DNA from: Parvularia atlantis
Taxonomy: Eukaryota; Opisthokonta; Rotosphaerida
Direction: 5' to 3'
NCBI GenBank assembly: GCA_943704415.1
Contig: CALSCO010001404.1
Span: 1 to 25,402 of the forward strand
Length of the DNA: 25,402 nt
Shown here: piece after piece, positions 9,586-19,332 of the stretch
How positions within the stretch are numbered: position 1 is the first letter of the stretch
How the letters are laid out: every line of letters starts with the position of its first letter
The notes under the pieces: model-generated
What the model saw: the letters and a program-made list of their open reading frames with translations, nothing else
Told to the model about the DNA's origin: nothing
Database searches by the model: none
Translations under genes and position numbers: made by a program

Positions 9586-11515
9586 ATGGCGTCGGCCGAG
9601 AGCGAGGACCTGTTCAGCAACCTCGACCCGACGCAGCGCGCGAGCGAGATCGAGAGCCTGTGCATGCAGTGCCACGAGCAGGGCCTGACGCGCCTGCTGC
9701 TCACGCGCATCCCGCACTTCAAGGAGGTCATCCTCATGGCCTTCGAGTGCCCGCACTGCGGCTTCCGCAACAACGAGATCCAGTCGGCCGGCGCCATCGC
9801 CGAGAAGGGCTGCACCTACACCTGCCACGTGACCGACGCCAAGGTGCGCACGCGCGTGTGCGTGCTTGCGCGTCTGCCGCATCGCTTAACGAGCGCGCGC
9901 AGGACCTCGATCGGCAGATCGTCCGCTCCGAGTTCGCCACCGTGCGCGTGCCCGCGCTCGATTTTGAGGTCCCGCCCTCGTCCGAGCACGGCTCGCTCAC
10001 GACGCTCGAGGGCTTTCTGCGCAAGTGCATTGAGGACCTGCAGGCCGGCCAGCCGCAGCGCGCCGTGCGCCGTCGTCGTGCGATCGCGCCCGATGACTCA
10101 AGTTCATGCCCTCGCAGCTCAACAGCGTCGACCAGTTCGGCCAGATTCAGGCCTTCCTCGACAAACTCCAGGCGCTGCTCGACCTGACGCAGCCGTTCGA
10201 CCTCGTCATCGACGACCCCTCGGGCAACAGCTACATCGAGAACCTGTGCGTGTGCACGCGATGCATGCGCGCGCCCGCAACGCTCACGCGCGCCGCGCCG
10301 CCGCACCAGCTGCCTGCCCAAGGTCGACCCGAAGCTGCACGTCAAGCTGTTCCAGCGCTCGCGCGAGCAGAACGAGGCGATCGGCCTGCCGCCGGACGAG
10401 GCGCCTGTCGTGACGGACGGCGACGACGACCAGGCGGTGGACGGCGACCAGGAAGGCAAGCCGCCTGCGCTGCTGCGTGCACGCGCCGCGGACGCGCTCA
10501 TGCCGCAGCCGCGCAGCGCCCGCCAAGGAGGTGTACATCTTCCCGTCGATCTGCCCGCAGTGCTACCGCCCGTCCGACTGCAAGATGCACCCGATCGGTC
10601 CGCGGCCGGGCCGCACGCGCCCTCGCTTGGCCTCAACCGCGAGCGCGCACAGACATCCCGTACTTCCAAGAGGTGATCATCATGGCCACGACGTGCGACC
10701 ACTGCGGCTACCGCACGAGCGAGGTCAAGTCGGGCGGCGCGATCGCGGTGAGCCTGTCTCGCACCGCACGTCGACGCTGACCGCACGCCTTGCAGCCCAA
10801 GGGGCGCCGCATCGAGCTCAAGATCACCGACCCCGAGGACCTCGCGCGCGACGTGCTCAAGGTGCTCGCGCGTGCACGCACACCGCTGCGCCGTCTCTCA
10901 GCTGCCGCGCGCAGTCGGACAGCGCCAAGGTGCTTGTGCCGGAGATCGAGCTCGAGCTGTCGTCGGGCACGCTCGGCGGGCGCTTCACGACGATCGAGGG
11001 CCTGCTCGAGCTCGTGCGCGGCTCGCAGGCCTGCGCCAATGCGCCCACTGAGCTTTGCCGCAGGTGCACGACCAGGTCAAGGCGAACCCGTTCCTGCACG
11101 GCGATAGCGCGCACGACCGCGAGACGGCCGACACGTTTCTCCGCCGGCTCAAGCAGGTGCGCCGTCGCACGCTTTCGTGCGCAGTTGGCTCCACACCGCG
11201 TGCAGTTTGCGGCCGGCGAGATCATGGGCACGTTCATCCTCGACGACCCGCTCGGGTGCAGCTACATGCAGGTACGCCCGCGCTCGCGCCCGCGCCTGCT
11301 CGTGGCTCACATCGTGCCAGAACGTGTACGCGCCCGATCCGGACCCGAACATGACGATCACCGAGTACGAGCGCACGTGGGAGGACAACGAGCTGTTCGG
11401 GCTCAACGACATGAACACGGAGAACTACGCCGCGGACGACGACGAGACCGCCGCCGCGGACGACGAGACCGCCGCCGCCGCCGCCACCGCAACGGACGAA
11501 GCCAGTGCGAGCTAG
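9586..11515 (+). CDS. ZPR1: ZPR1 zinc-finger protein
   Basis: ZPR1 is an essential eukaryotic protein with duplicated zinc-finger/beta-domain modules; it binds newly made eEF1A and acts in its folding. Exons: 9586-9843, 9903-10064, 10118-10245, 10310-10476, 10517-10597, 10653-10747, 10796-10861, 10915-11013, 11064-11156, 11206-11271, 11321-11515, for 469 residues. Finger 1 is CMQC...CPHC (CX2C-X25-CX2C pattern) followed by [13 protein letters not shown]. Finger 2 is CPQC...CDHC followed by [13 protein letters not shown]. Both modules have the (D)DP(S/L)G.SY motif, and the protein ends with [10 protein letters not shown] plus an Ala/Asp-rich tail. Intron 2 may alternatively end at an AAG at 10102 (38 nt) instead of the CAG at 10117 (53 nt); I prefer the latter for branch-site spacing. 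Intron 4 is only 40 nt (10477-10516). Confidence 0.96.
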
Positions 11516-11562
11516 CGATGTGCAATGACGGACGGCGCGGGCGTATTGTTGATGCACGCGGT
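11516..11562. terminator. 47 bp convergent 3' spacer, ZPR1 / GH5 gene
   Basis: Forty-seven base pairs between convergent stop codons. There is no TGTACA palindrome here, only ATTGTTGATGCA-type sequence. The 3' ends of both mRNAs must lie here or overlap the opposite gene. Confidence 0.3.
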
Positions 11563-13800
11563 TCATCGCTGCGGCTGCTGCAGCTCCTGCAGGCGCTCCA
11601 GGTACGGCTGGAAGGCGATGCCGTTCCAGCACACGTTGGCCACGCCGTAGCCCTCCTCGGAGCCGTACGTGCGGCTGGGCGCGGTCTCAGCAGCGGGTCG
11701 CCGCGCCCGCGAGCGGCAAGAAAGCGCACCCTTTGCCCTTGCACGTCGACCCGTTCCACGCCCACGTCGCAAAGTCGACGTCGATCTCTTTGAGGTACGT
11801 CGTCAGCCACGAGAACCACCTGCGCGCGCGTGCCGTCAGCCAAAGCTGCACGAACCGGCGTGCGCGCCACGCACAGGCCCTGCGGCAGGCCCGCCAGTAC
11901 GCCTGGCTCGCCCGCAGTCGGCTCGAGGCACGCGAGCGAGTCGTGGCACGTGCCAAACTCGCTAACAAACAGCGGCGTCGTCCAGTTGGCGCCCTCTTGC
12001 ACGACGTAGCCCCAGTTGTTCTCCACGTCCTGGCGGAAGGCCTCGTACGACGGGATGATCGGCTCGGGCTGCACGCGGACACCAAGCGTCAGGCACATGG
12101 GCCGAGCAGCGAGAAGCAAAACGGCGGCACGCACGTGCCACCACGGGTAGTCGTGCGCGACGTAGACCAGCTTGTTGGGCACGTTCAGCTGCGTGCGCTC
12201 GTCGCGCACAAAGCGCAGCCGGCTGCTCGACGCCTGGAGCGCACGCGCGTCAGCTAGGTGTTCAGCATGCCGCACGTGTGCAAACGCACCAGGCCCGAGA
12301 TGAGCACTAGCAGGTTCGGGTTGACCTTGAGGATGCGGTTGCTGGCGACCGTCGACGCGCGCTTCCATGCGATCGCCTCGGGGCCGTCCCACGTCGGCGA
12401 ACTGTAATCGGCGTCAGGGCGCGCGTCGCACAATGCTGCAACCTCGCGGCGCACCGGCAAATCGGCCGGCCGCTCTCGTCGTCGTTGCCGCAGCTCAGGC
12501 GGAGCTCGTTGCGCAGCTCGGCTGCGATTACGTTTTCGTACGGCTGCGGCGCACACACGGGCTGAGCGACGCACCGCGGCCGTACGTGCGGCCCATGAAC
12601 GCACGATGTGCCGCTGGACCATGAACTCCCAGTGCTCGAAGAACGTCTGCTCGGTGTAGTTGCGGTTGTACCACAGGCCGTTGCCGTCGTTGGGCTTGCA
12701 GCACCAGCCGGCGTCGCTGCAGATCGTGCGCGTGTGAGGCAGGGCGTGCGGGGCAGCCGCTGCGGCACGGCGCACCTGATATGGTTGTCCAGGATCACAA
12801 ACACGCCCTCGACGCGCAGCGCCTCAACCACGGCACTGTAGACGTCGAGCGCGCGCAGGCCTGCCGCACGCGCCCGGTGAGCGTGCGTCACGTGGCCGCG
12901 GCCGGTGCGCACCAGCCAGCTGCGGGTTAGCCGCGACGTACTGCTCCTCGACAAGCGGGTTCTTGGCGACGATCTCGTTCGACCACTGCAGCCGCACGAC
13001 GTTGAAGCCGGCTGCGGTGCGGCACCGCGCGTCAACGCGGCCGCCGTCGCCCTCCCGTCGCGCACCCTCGCGGATGGTCCGGGCGATGTCGCGCACGTGG
13101 TTCACGTGGAGGCCGTCGGGCACGTACTCCTCACACTGGCCGCCGTCTGCACGCGCTCGCACACGGTGTTACGCTGGTGCCGATACGCGGGCCCCGAGCG
13201 GGGCGCGTACACCAGTTGACGCCCGCGAGCTTGACGCGCCGGCCGGTCGCGTCGACAATGTCGCGGCCGCGCGTCGACAGCGGCGGCACGGCCGGCAGAG
13301 CGACGGTCTCGCGCTGGACGACGCCTGCGGCGCACACGCAGGGTCAGTGGGAAGGCACACGCGCGTCACGTGCGCGCACCGCCGCAGCGCCACTGCGCCG
13401 CCAGCTGCTTGCGGGTGATGCCGGCGCACGCGGCCGTGCCAAACAGCTCGTCCGACGGCACCAACTCGCAGTAGGCGCTGCCGACGCACCGCGCGGCGAC
13501 GGCCTGCGCGACGTCTGCGGTAGCGGTGAGGACGGCGGGCGCACCGGCGTGACGCGGACACACACCGGCGTGGCACGCGCCGACCGACCACGCGCCGCAG
13601 TACCCCGCAGGGCTGCCGTAGCTCGCAAAGTCGACGCCAGAGACGTTGGTGCCGGGCGGGCAGGCGAGCGCGAACGGGCGCGCGTCGTCGCCGAGGCAGC
13701 AGCGCACCAGGCTCTCGTCCGCCGCCGCCGCCGCCGCCGCGGCCCACGCGGCTGACGCGGCCACGAGCGCGGTGAGCGCGACGCTGACGTGTCGGCGCAT
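11563..13800 (-). CDS. Secreted SUEL-type lectin plus GH5 glycoside hydrolase (cellulase-like)
   Basis: Twelve exons read leftward: 13800-13380, 13324-13200, 13135-13066, 13011-12913, 12860-12776, 12716-12605, 12543-12455, 12401-12290, 12233-12135, 12068-11875, 11819-11730, 11674-11563; about 535 residues. An N-terminal signal peptide (MRRHVSVALTALVAASAAWA) is followed by a Cys-rich SUEL/galactose-binding lectin domain (residues about 30-140) with YGSPAGYCG, CVGSAYC and FG.AACAGITRKQL. The catalytic domain shows LAGVNW, GFNVVRLQWSNE, VFVILDNHISDAGWCCKPNDGNGLWY, LRNEL with the putative acid/base Glu about 317, YVAHDYPWW, and the nucleophile in FVSEFG, Glu about 441. Both catalytic glutamates are present, so it should be active, probably on a beta-glucan; the exact substrate is unknown. 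Intron 2 (13199-13136) is in frame only with a GC donor (CCC|GCTCGG) or a 37 nt GTAACA intron. The former gives normal GH5 spacing. Confidence 0.9.
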
Positions 13801-13849
13801 GGCAACGGTTCTGCCCAATCAGCGCCGCCGCTGATCGCGTCACACAGCA
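13801..13849. promoter_or_regulatory. 49 bp divergent promoter with CCAAT box (GH5 / capping enzyme)
   Basis: The entire space between the two divergent ATGs is 49 bp. It contains CCAAT (13815-13819) and a TGATCGCGTCA segment. Transcription starts must lie within it or inside the opposite coding region. Confidence 0.5.
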
Positions 13850-16659
13850 ATGGCTACCGTGACACAGCCGCCGCCGCGCTGGCTGCTTTGTCCGCGGCGC
13901 GGGCGGCCCGTGCCAGGTGCGTCGTGCGCGTCGTGCGCATCGTGCACGTCGTGCACGTCGTGTGTGCGCATGTGCTGACAGAGGCGTGTGTGACGCGCAG
14001 AAACGCGCTTCATCCCGTTCAAGGTGCCGCTCGACGCGCGGTACAACGTCGTTGTCAAGCCGCAGTACCGCTTTACGCCGCAGATGCTGCTGGACGCGTG
14101 CGCGAGCGAGGGCGTGCGTGTGGCGCGCGCGCGGCTCACGAGTGCGCCGGGCTGAAGAACGCCGTGTGCGCGCACAACAGATGACCATCGGGCTCGTCGT
14201 CGACCTGACCAAGACCGACCGGCACGTCATCGTCATCGCCGCGCGCACGTGCTCGTGGCTGACGCGCGCACCGCGCCAGGTACTACGACCGCCGCGCGTT
14301 CGAGCCGGGCGCGCGCGTGGTCAAGATCGAGTGCGCCGGGTGCGTCGCCGGCCGCCCACGCGTCGCCAGACCCGCTCACGCGCACGCCCGCAGCCACGGC
14401 GCCGTGCCCGAGGACGACAAGGTGAACGCGTTCATCGCCATCTGCAAGACGTTCTGGAACCAGAACCCGGACCTTTGCATCGGTCGGTCGCGCCGGTCTG
14501 CCAGCCGCGCTCCCTGATGCGCCGCCGCGCAGCCGTGCACTGCACACACGGCTTCAACCGGACCGGCTTTATGATTTGCAGCTACCTCGTGCGCGAGCTC
14601 GGGTTCTCGATCGAGGCCGCCGTGGGCCTGTTTGCCGAGGCGCGGTGCGTGCCGCACGCTTGCGCCTGTGCCCGTCTGAGCCACCGTCAGCCCGCCCGGG
14701 ATATACAAGGAGCACTACCTGCAGGAGCTGTACCGCATCTACTCGGGCGACGAGTCAACGATCCAGGCTCGGCAAACCGCTGCGGTCGTGTTCCTTACTG
14801 ACGAACGAGCGCGCGCCAGGTGCCCACGCTGCCCGACTGGGACGTGCCCGACGAGCCGGCCCTGTCGACGACCGAGCAGCCGACGGCGCGCAGGCGGCCG
14901 CGCGAGGAGAACGCCGGCGAGGACGAGGACGAGGAGGAGGGCCCCGGTGCGCGGGCGCTGCTCGGCTGCCGTACCGGTCTGACGCCGTGTGGGCGCACGC
15001 AGACGCGAAGAAGCGCGCCAAGGGGCTCGTCGGCGTTGGCGGCAAGGAGATCGGCATGCTCGTCGGCGGCGAGCGGTCGCGCCAGGTGCGCCGCCACAGC
15101 ACAGCACGGCTCGTACCGCCAGCTCAACTCGCACGCGCACGCAGGTGCAGCAGTTCATGCAGCAGATGTGCAACTTTCGCGGCGCGCCGACCTTGTTCCC
15201 TGGCGCCCAGCCCGTGTCGATGGACCTCGACAACTTTGACCAGTACATCACGCGCGGCGCCGAGCAGGAGTGGCTCGTGTCGTGGAAGGCCGACGGTGCG
15301 CGTGTGGCCGCAGCGGCTTTGTACACAGGCTGACCAGTCAGTGCGCAGGCACGCGGTACCTTATGGCCGTGCTCGAGGACGGCGTGTACATGACCGACCG
15401 CGACTTTCGCATCTACGTTGTGCCGGGCCTCGTCTTCCCCAGTCGCGAGAACCCGGCGGTGATGGTGCGTGACGCCTGCGCCGTGCCCGTGCCCGTTTGC
15501 CAGCCGCTCACGCACGCACGCACAGCTCGACAAGACGCTGATCGACGGCGAGCTGGTGGAGGACAAGGTGCTATTCTGCGCTTGTGCTGTGCGGTGGCTG
15601 ACACGGGTGGCAGGTCGACGACAAGACGACGCGGCCGCGCTTTCTCATGTTTGACCTTGTCGCGCTGGCCGGGCGCAAGGTCGGCCTGGAAAAGTCGTAC
15701 GCGGAGCGGCTGCAGATGCTCGAGGTGCGCGCGGCCGACGCGGCGACGCGGCGCCGTGATTGGCGGCTGAGCGCGCCGTTGACCGCTCGCAGGGCGAGAT
15801 TAGCAAGCCGCGCGACAAGCTCAAGCACGCGCAGCCCGCCAAGTTCCAGCAGGAGCCGTTTGGCGTGCGCGTCAAGCTGTTCCTGCCATTACGCGAGTAC
15901 GACAAGGTGCGTGAGCGCGTGCGCGTGTAGCAGCGCGCTTGATGGCCGGTGCAGCTGGCCAAGTCGGTCGTGCCGTCGCTCCCGCACAAGACGGACGGGT
16001 TCATCTTCGCGCCCGTGCACCAGCCGTACCTGCCCGGCGCCAACCCGAACCTGCTCAAGTGGAAGCCGATGTCGGAGAACAGCATCGACTTTTATCTCAA
16101 GGTCAAGCAGGTGCAGCGCTCGGGCATGCTGCCGGAGACAGTGGCGCAGCTGTGCGTGATCGGTGACAAGGGCAACCTGGTCGAGTTCAGCCGCATCACG
16201 AGCCTGAGCAAGCAGCAGCTGTCGTGCGTCGTGGCTGCGTGCGCGCGCGCGCGCGCGGCGTGCACGCTCACGCACCCCTGCGCGTACGCAGTGAGCTCAA
16301 CGGCAAGATTATCGAGTGCAACCCGACGCGGGACCAGTTTGGGTGCGCCCCCGTCTGCCGCGCGCCGAGACAGCGACGCTCACGCGGCCGCCGGAAACAG
16401 GACGTGGCACTGGAAGTTTTACCGCGTGCGCGAGGACAAGTCGCACCCGAACGCCAACGCCACGGCCGAGAGCGTGCGCAAGTCGCTCGACCGCGGCATC
16501 AGCGACCAGGAGCTCGTGCGGCTGGTGCACGAGTACGTCGCCAAGCGGAGCGCGCACAAGGCCGCCTCTGCCAAGCCTGCCGCACCCGCCGCTGCCGCCG
16601 CTGCCGCCGCTGCCGCCGCTGCCGTCCAGCCGGCTGCGCCCGCGCCTGTCGCCACGTGA
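13850..16659 (+). CDS. RNGTT: Bifunctional mRNA capping enzyme (RNA triphosphatase + guanylyltransferase)
   Basis: Removes the gamma-phosphate from nascent pre-mRNA and adds GMP. Seventeen exons: 13850-13916, 14001-14113, 14181-14221, 14280-14339, 14394-14482, 14533-14644, 14691-14766, 14820-14946, 15003-15085, 15145-15295, 15349-15464, 15526-15567, 15614-15724, 15793-15906, 15955-16223, 16292-16342, 16401-16659; 626 residues. The N-terminal domain is the cysteine-phosphatase type used by animals and plants: [29 protein letters not shown], active site [10 protein letters not shown] with Cys127. The guanylyltransferase nucleophile is Lys304 in WKADGTRY. Later motifs are [23 protein letters not shown] and LKWKP. 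An acidic linker (about 195-215) joins the halves, and an Ala-run tail ends the protein. Introns 3 (14222-14279, CG|GCACGT) and 7 (14767-14819, CAG|GCTCGG) restore frame only as GC-AG introns. Confidence 0.96.
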
Positions 16660-16695
16660 CGATGTGTACATCCTGTACAAAGAACAACAGCTCGC
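16660..16695. terminator. Convergent 3' spacer with TGTACA direct/palindromic pair
   Basis: Thirty-six base pairs between convergent stops contain TGTACATCCTGTACA (16665-16679). Each TGTACA is its own reverse complement, so either transcript would carry the same motif. A polyadenylation role is inferred. Confidence 0.4.
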
Positions 16696-17251
16696 TCACA
16701 GCTTGGCGGCTGGGGCGGCGGAGGCGGCGGCCGCGCGGGCGGCGTCGCCATTGACGAGCACGCAGTCGTTGACGACGTGCAGGCCGGCCTGCTGGCCCTT
16801 GTCGACGGCCGCGGGGGTCCAGCTGCCGGGCTGTGCGCGCGGGTGAGCGATGCACGCCGTGCGGCGATCAGACGTGAGGCGCACCTGGAACCACAGCCGC
16901 AGCACGCCGAGCCGGATCGCCTCATCAACGATGCCCTCGCTCGCGGCCGGCGGCGCGATGATTGACACGGCGAGGCTGCCGCGCGGCCCGGGCAGGTCGC
17001 TCAGCGCGCGCACGGCCGCCAGGCCCTCGATCTCGCTCTCGCGCGGGTTGACCGGCGTGACGGGCAGGCCGCGGGCGATGTACCACCGCAGCACCTTGTT
17101 GCCAAACTTGCGCGCGCGGGCGGCGCCGTCAGCACGACGCATCGCACCGACCCGCATCGACCCAGACCTTTGTGCGGTCCTTGGACGCGCCGACGACCGC
17201 GAAGCGTGTCGCGCCGGCGAAGAAGAGCGACGGCGCAGTGAGGGGCGCCAT
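16696..17251 (-). CDS. CoA-binding-fold (CoA_binding_2 / YccU-like) protein
   Basis: Exons read leftward: 17251-17168, 17106-16885, 16830-16696, for 146 residues, the usual size of the family. Rossmann-type CoA-binding fold: [20 protein letters not shown] at the nucleotide-binding loop, then [19 protein letters not shown]-like [33 protein letters not shown] and HVVNDCVLV. Homologues occur in bacteria and eukaryotes and bind CoA, but no enzyme activity is firmly assigned. The family's conserved final Cys is present in VVNDCVLV. Intron 1 has an unusual GTCTGG donor and an AAG acceptor (17167-17107). It shares a 185 bp upstream region with the divergent ArfGAP gene. Confidence 0.88.
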
Positions 17252-17436
17252 GTACGTCGCAGGTACTGATGAACGTGCAATGCACCTCGTACATACGTTT
17301 CGCCGCTCGTGTGGCGTCTCCTCGCTGGCCCCCTCTGGCCCCTCTCTCGCGCCTCGTGCTGACGGCGCCGCGCAGTGCACACAGCACCACCCGCATCAGC
17401 ACCGCCCCAGCGGCACACACGCGCGCGCGCCCCCCG
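17252..17436. promoter_or_regulatory. Divergent intergenic region, CoA-binding protein / ArfGAP
   Basis: 185 bp between divergent ATGs, with no CCAAT or TATA box recognised. An open frame crosses part of it on the minus strand but has no ATG upstream of 17251. Confidence 0.4.
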
Positions 17437-17626
17437 ATGGCCGAGCCGAGCAAGACGCAGATCAACGACTTCTTCAAGAAGACGCGCGGCCAGCTGGCCA
17501 ATAAGGCGTGCTTCGACTGCAGCGCCAAGAACCCGACCTGGGCCAGCGTCACGTTCGGCGTGTACCTGTGCATGGACTGCTCGGCCGTGCACCGCAACTT
17601 GGGCGTGCACGTCTCGTTTGTGCGGT

Positions 17627-17657
<31 letters not shown>

Positions 17658-19251
17658 GGTGCGCACGCGGCATCGTGGCCCAACATTTCCCCGCAGGTCA
17701 ACGCAGCTCGACAGCTGGACGTGGGACCAGCTGCGCGTGATGAAGATCGGCGGCAACGGGCCGGCGCAGGCATTCTTCAAGCAGGCGGGCGGCCTGCGCT
17801 ACAAGGCGCGCATTTGCTTAGCCGAAAGCAGCACGGCAACAGCTGACGCGCGCCGACAGGACCCGGCTGCGCGGTACGTCTCTAAGGTCGCCCAGACGTA
17901 CAAGCAGAAGCTGGCCGAGAAGGCCGCCGAGGACGCCGCCAAGCACCCGGGCGCCGTCGTGTTCGCGGCCGGCCACGACGACGACGACGACGGCGAGGAC
18001 GACGCAGTCATGCCCGGCGCCAGCGCGCCCGCGCCCGCGCCTGCCACTGCGCCCGCGGCGCCGGCGGGCGACGACCATGACGACGACGACTTTTTCAGCG
18101 AGGACGGCGCGGCCAAGACGCCTGTGTCGGACGGCGGCGCGCCCGCGGGTGCCGCCGGCAGCAGCGCGCCCACAAAGAAGACCAACCTGACGGCGCGCAA
18201 GGCACGGCGTCCTGCATCGCTCCCGCTGGTGCTGACGTGCGCGCGTGCGGCAGGGCGCGCCGGCCAAGAAATCGCTGGGCGCGAAGAAGCTCGGCGTGAC
18301 CAAGCCGGCCGAGTCGTTCGAGGAGGCCGAGCGCAAGGCGATGGAGGAGGCCGCGCTGCGCCAGAAGAGCCTCGAGCAGGGCCTGGTGCTGCAGGCAGAG
18401 ATGGACGCGAAAGGGTGCGGCTGCTGCGCCCGCTTGCTCTGCCGCGGCTGAGCGCGTGACGCTGCCGCAGCACCGCCGCGACGCGCCTCGGCCTCGGCGG
18501 CGACGACGGGCCAAAGCAGCCGCTCAAGCCCGAGCAGCTGCAGAGCGTCGAGCGGTTGGGCATGGGCATGGCGCGTCTGGGCTTTGGCGCCGACGGCAGC
18601 TCGCGGCCCGCGCCGGCACGGTGCGCACGCGTGCTGCTGCTTGGCGCGCACACTGCTGACGGCGCGTGGCAGACCGGGCTTTGGCGCCACGGGAGCAGCG
18701 CCCGCAAAGGCCGCAGCGAGCGCGGCGATGAGCAGCAGCAGCAACAGCGGCTCCGGCGGCGGCAACGGCGGTGCGCAGCGTCGCTCGCCCGGCATGAGCA
18801 AGTTCCTTACGGCGCGGCGCAGAGGCTCAGTCGCGCTTCGGCAACGCCAAGGGCATCTCGTCTGACATGTTCTTCGACCGCATGGGCGGTGCGATGCATG
18901 CGCGCGCCGTGCGTGTGCGTTGAGCCGGGCTCGCAGGCCCGAACGACAGCAACGGCGACAGCTACGGCGGCAGCGGCGGCGGCTCGCGGTACAACGGCTC
19001 GTCCAGGTGCGCCCTCCTCACGTGGCACGCGGCCGAGTTGACGGCGTGCTGCGCCAGCAACAGCGGCGAGTACTACGGCAGCTCGTCAGGTTTTGGCAAC
19101 ACGGCGCGGAGTGTGCGTTCAGCCGCATCCCTGGCCAGCGAGCACTAACGCGATGCACGCGCGCGCACGCGCGCAGAGCCAGCCCGAGCAGAGCTTCATG
19201 TCCAACTTGGGCAACATGGCCACGGACATCTTCGACACGCTGCGGCGCTGA
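17437..19251 (+). CDS. ARFGAP2/3: Arf GTPase-activating protein, ArfGAP2/3 (Glo3) type
   Basis: Stimulates Arf1 GTP hydrolysis on COPI-coated Golgi membranes. Exons: 17437-17624, 17697-17805, 17860-18201, 18254-18414, 18471-18620, 18673-18770, 18823-18888, 18937-19006, 19058-19112, 19177-19251; 437 residues. The zinc finger is C25-X2-C28-X16-C45-X2-C48 with the catalytic arginine in HRNLGVH (Arg53), then [20 protein letters not shown]. The C-terminus has the ArfGAP2/3 signatures [14 protein letters not shown] and [16 protein letters not shown], which separate it from ArfGAP1. Asp runs in the middle are low complexity. Introns 2 (17806-17859, AAG|GCGCGC) and 3 (18202-18253, AAG|GCACGG) need GC donors. 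Intron 1 is 72 nt with no in-frame stop and contains (GTC)9. Confidence 0.95.
17629..17655 (+). repeat. (GTC)9 repeat inside ArfGAP intron 1
   Basis: Nine perfect GTC units right after the donor GTGCGT. Because the intron is a multiple of three without stops, retention would insert a valine run into the GAP domain. Confidence 0.95.
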
Positions 19252-19332
19252 GGCGGGAGAGGGGGGAAGGCTGCCTGTGGGGAACGCTGTGTTTCAACCA
19301 GGCTGCGGTTCAGCGCGGAAAAACAGAAAACG

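Noticed and set aside
13136-13172. Alternative 37 nt GTAACA intron in the GH5 gene.
   Set aside because: It is in frame but would add nine residues between the GVNW and DGL motifs. The GC-donor intron gives the usual spacing and a normal length.
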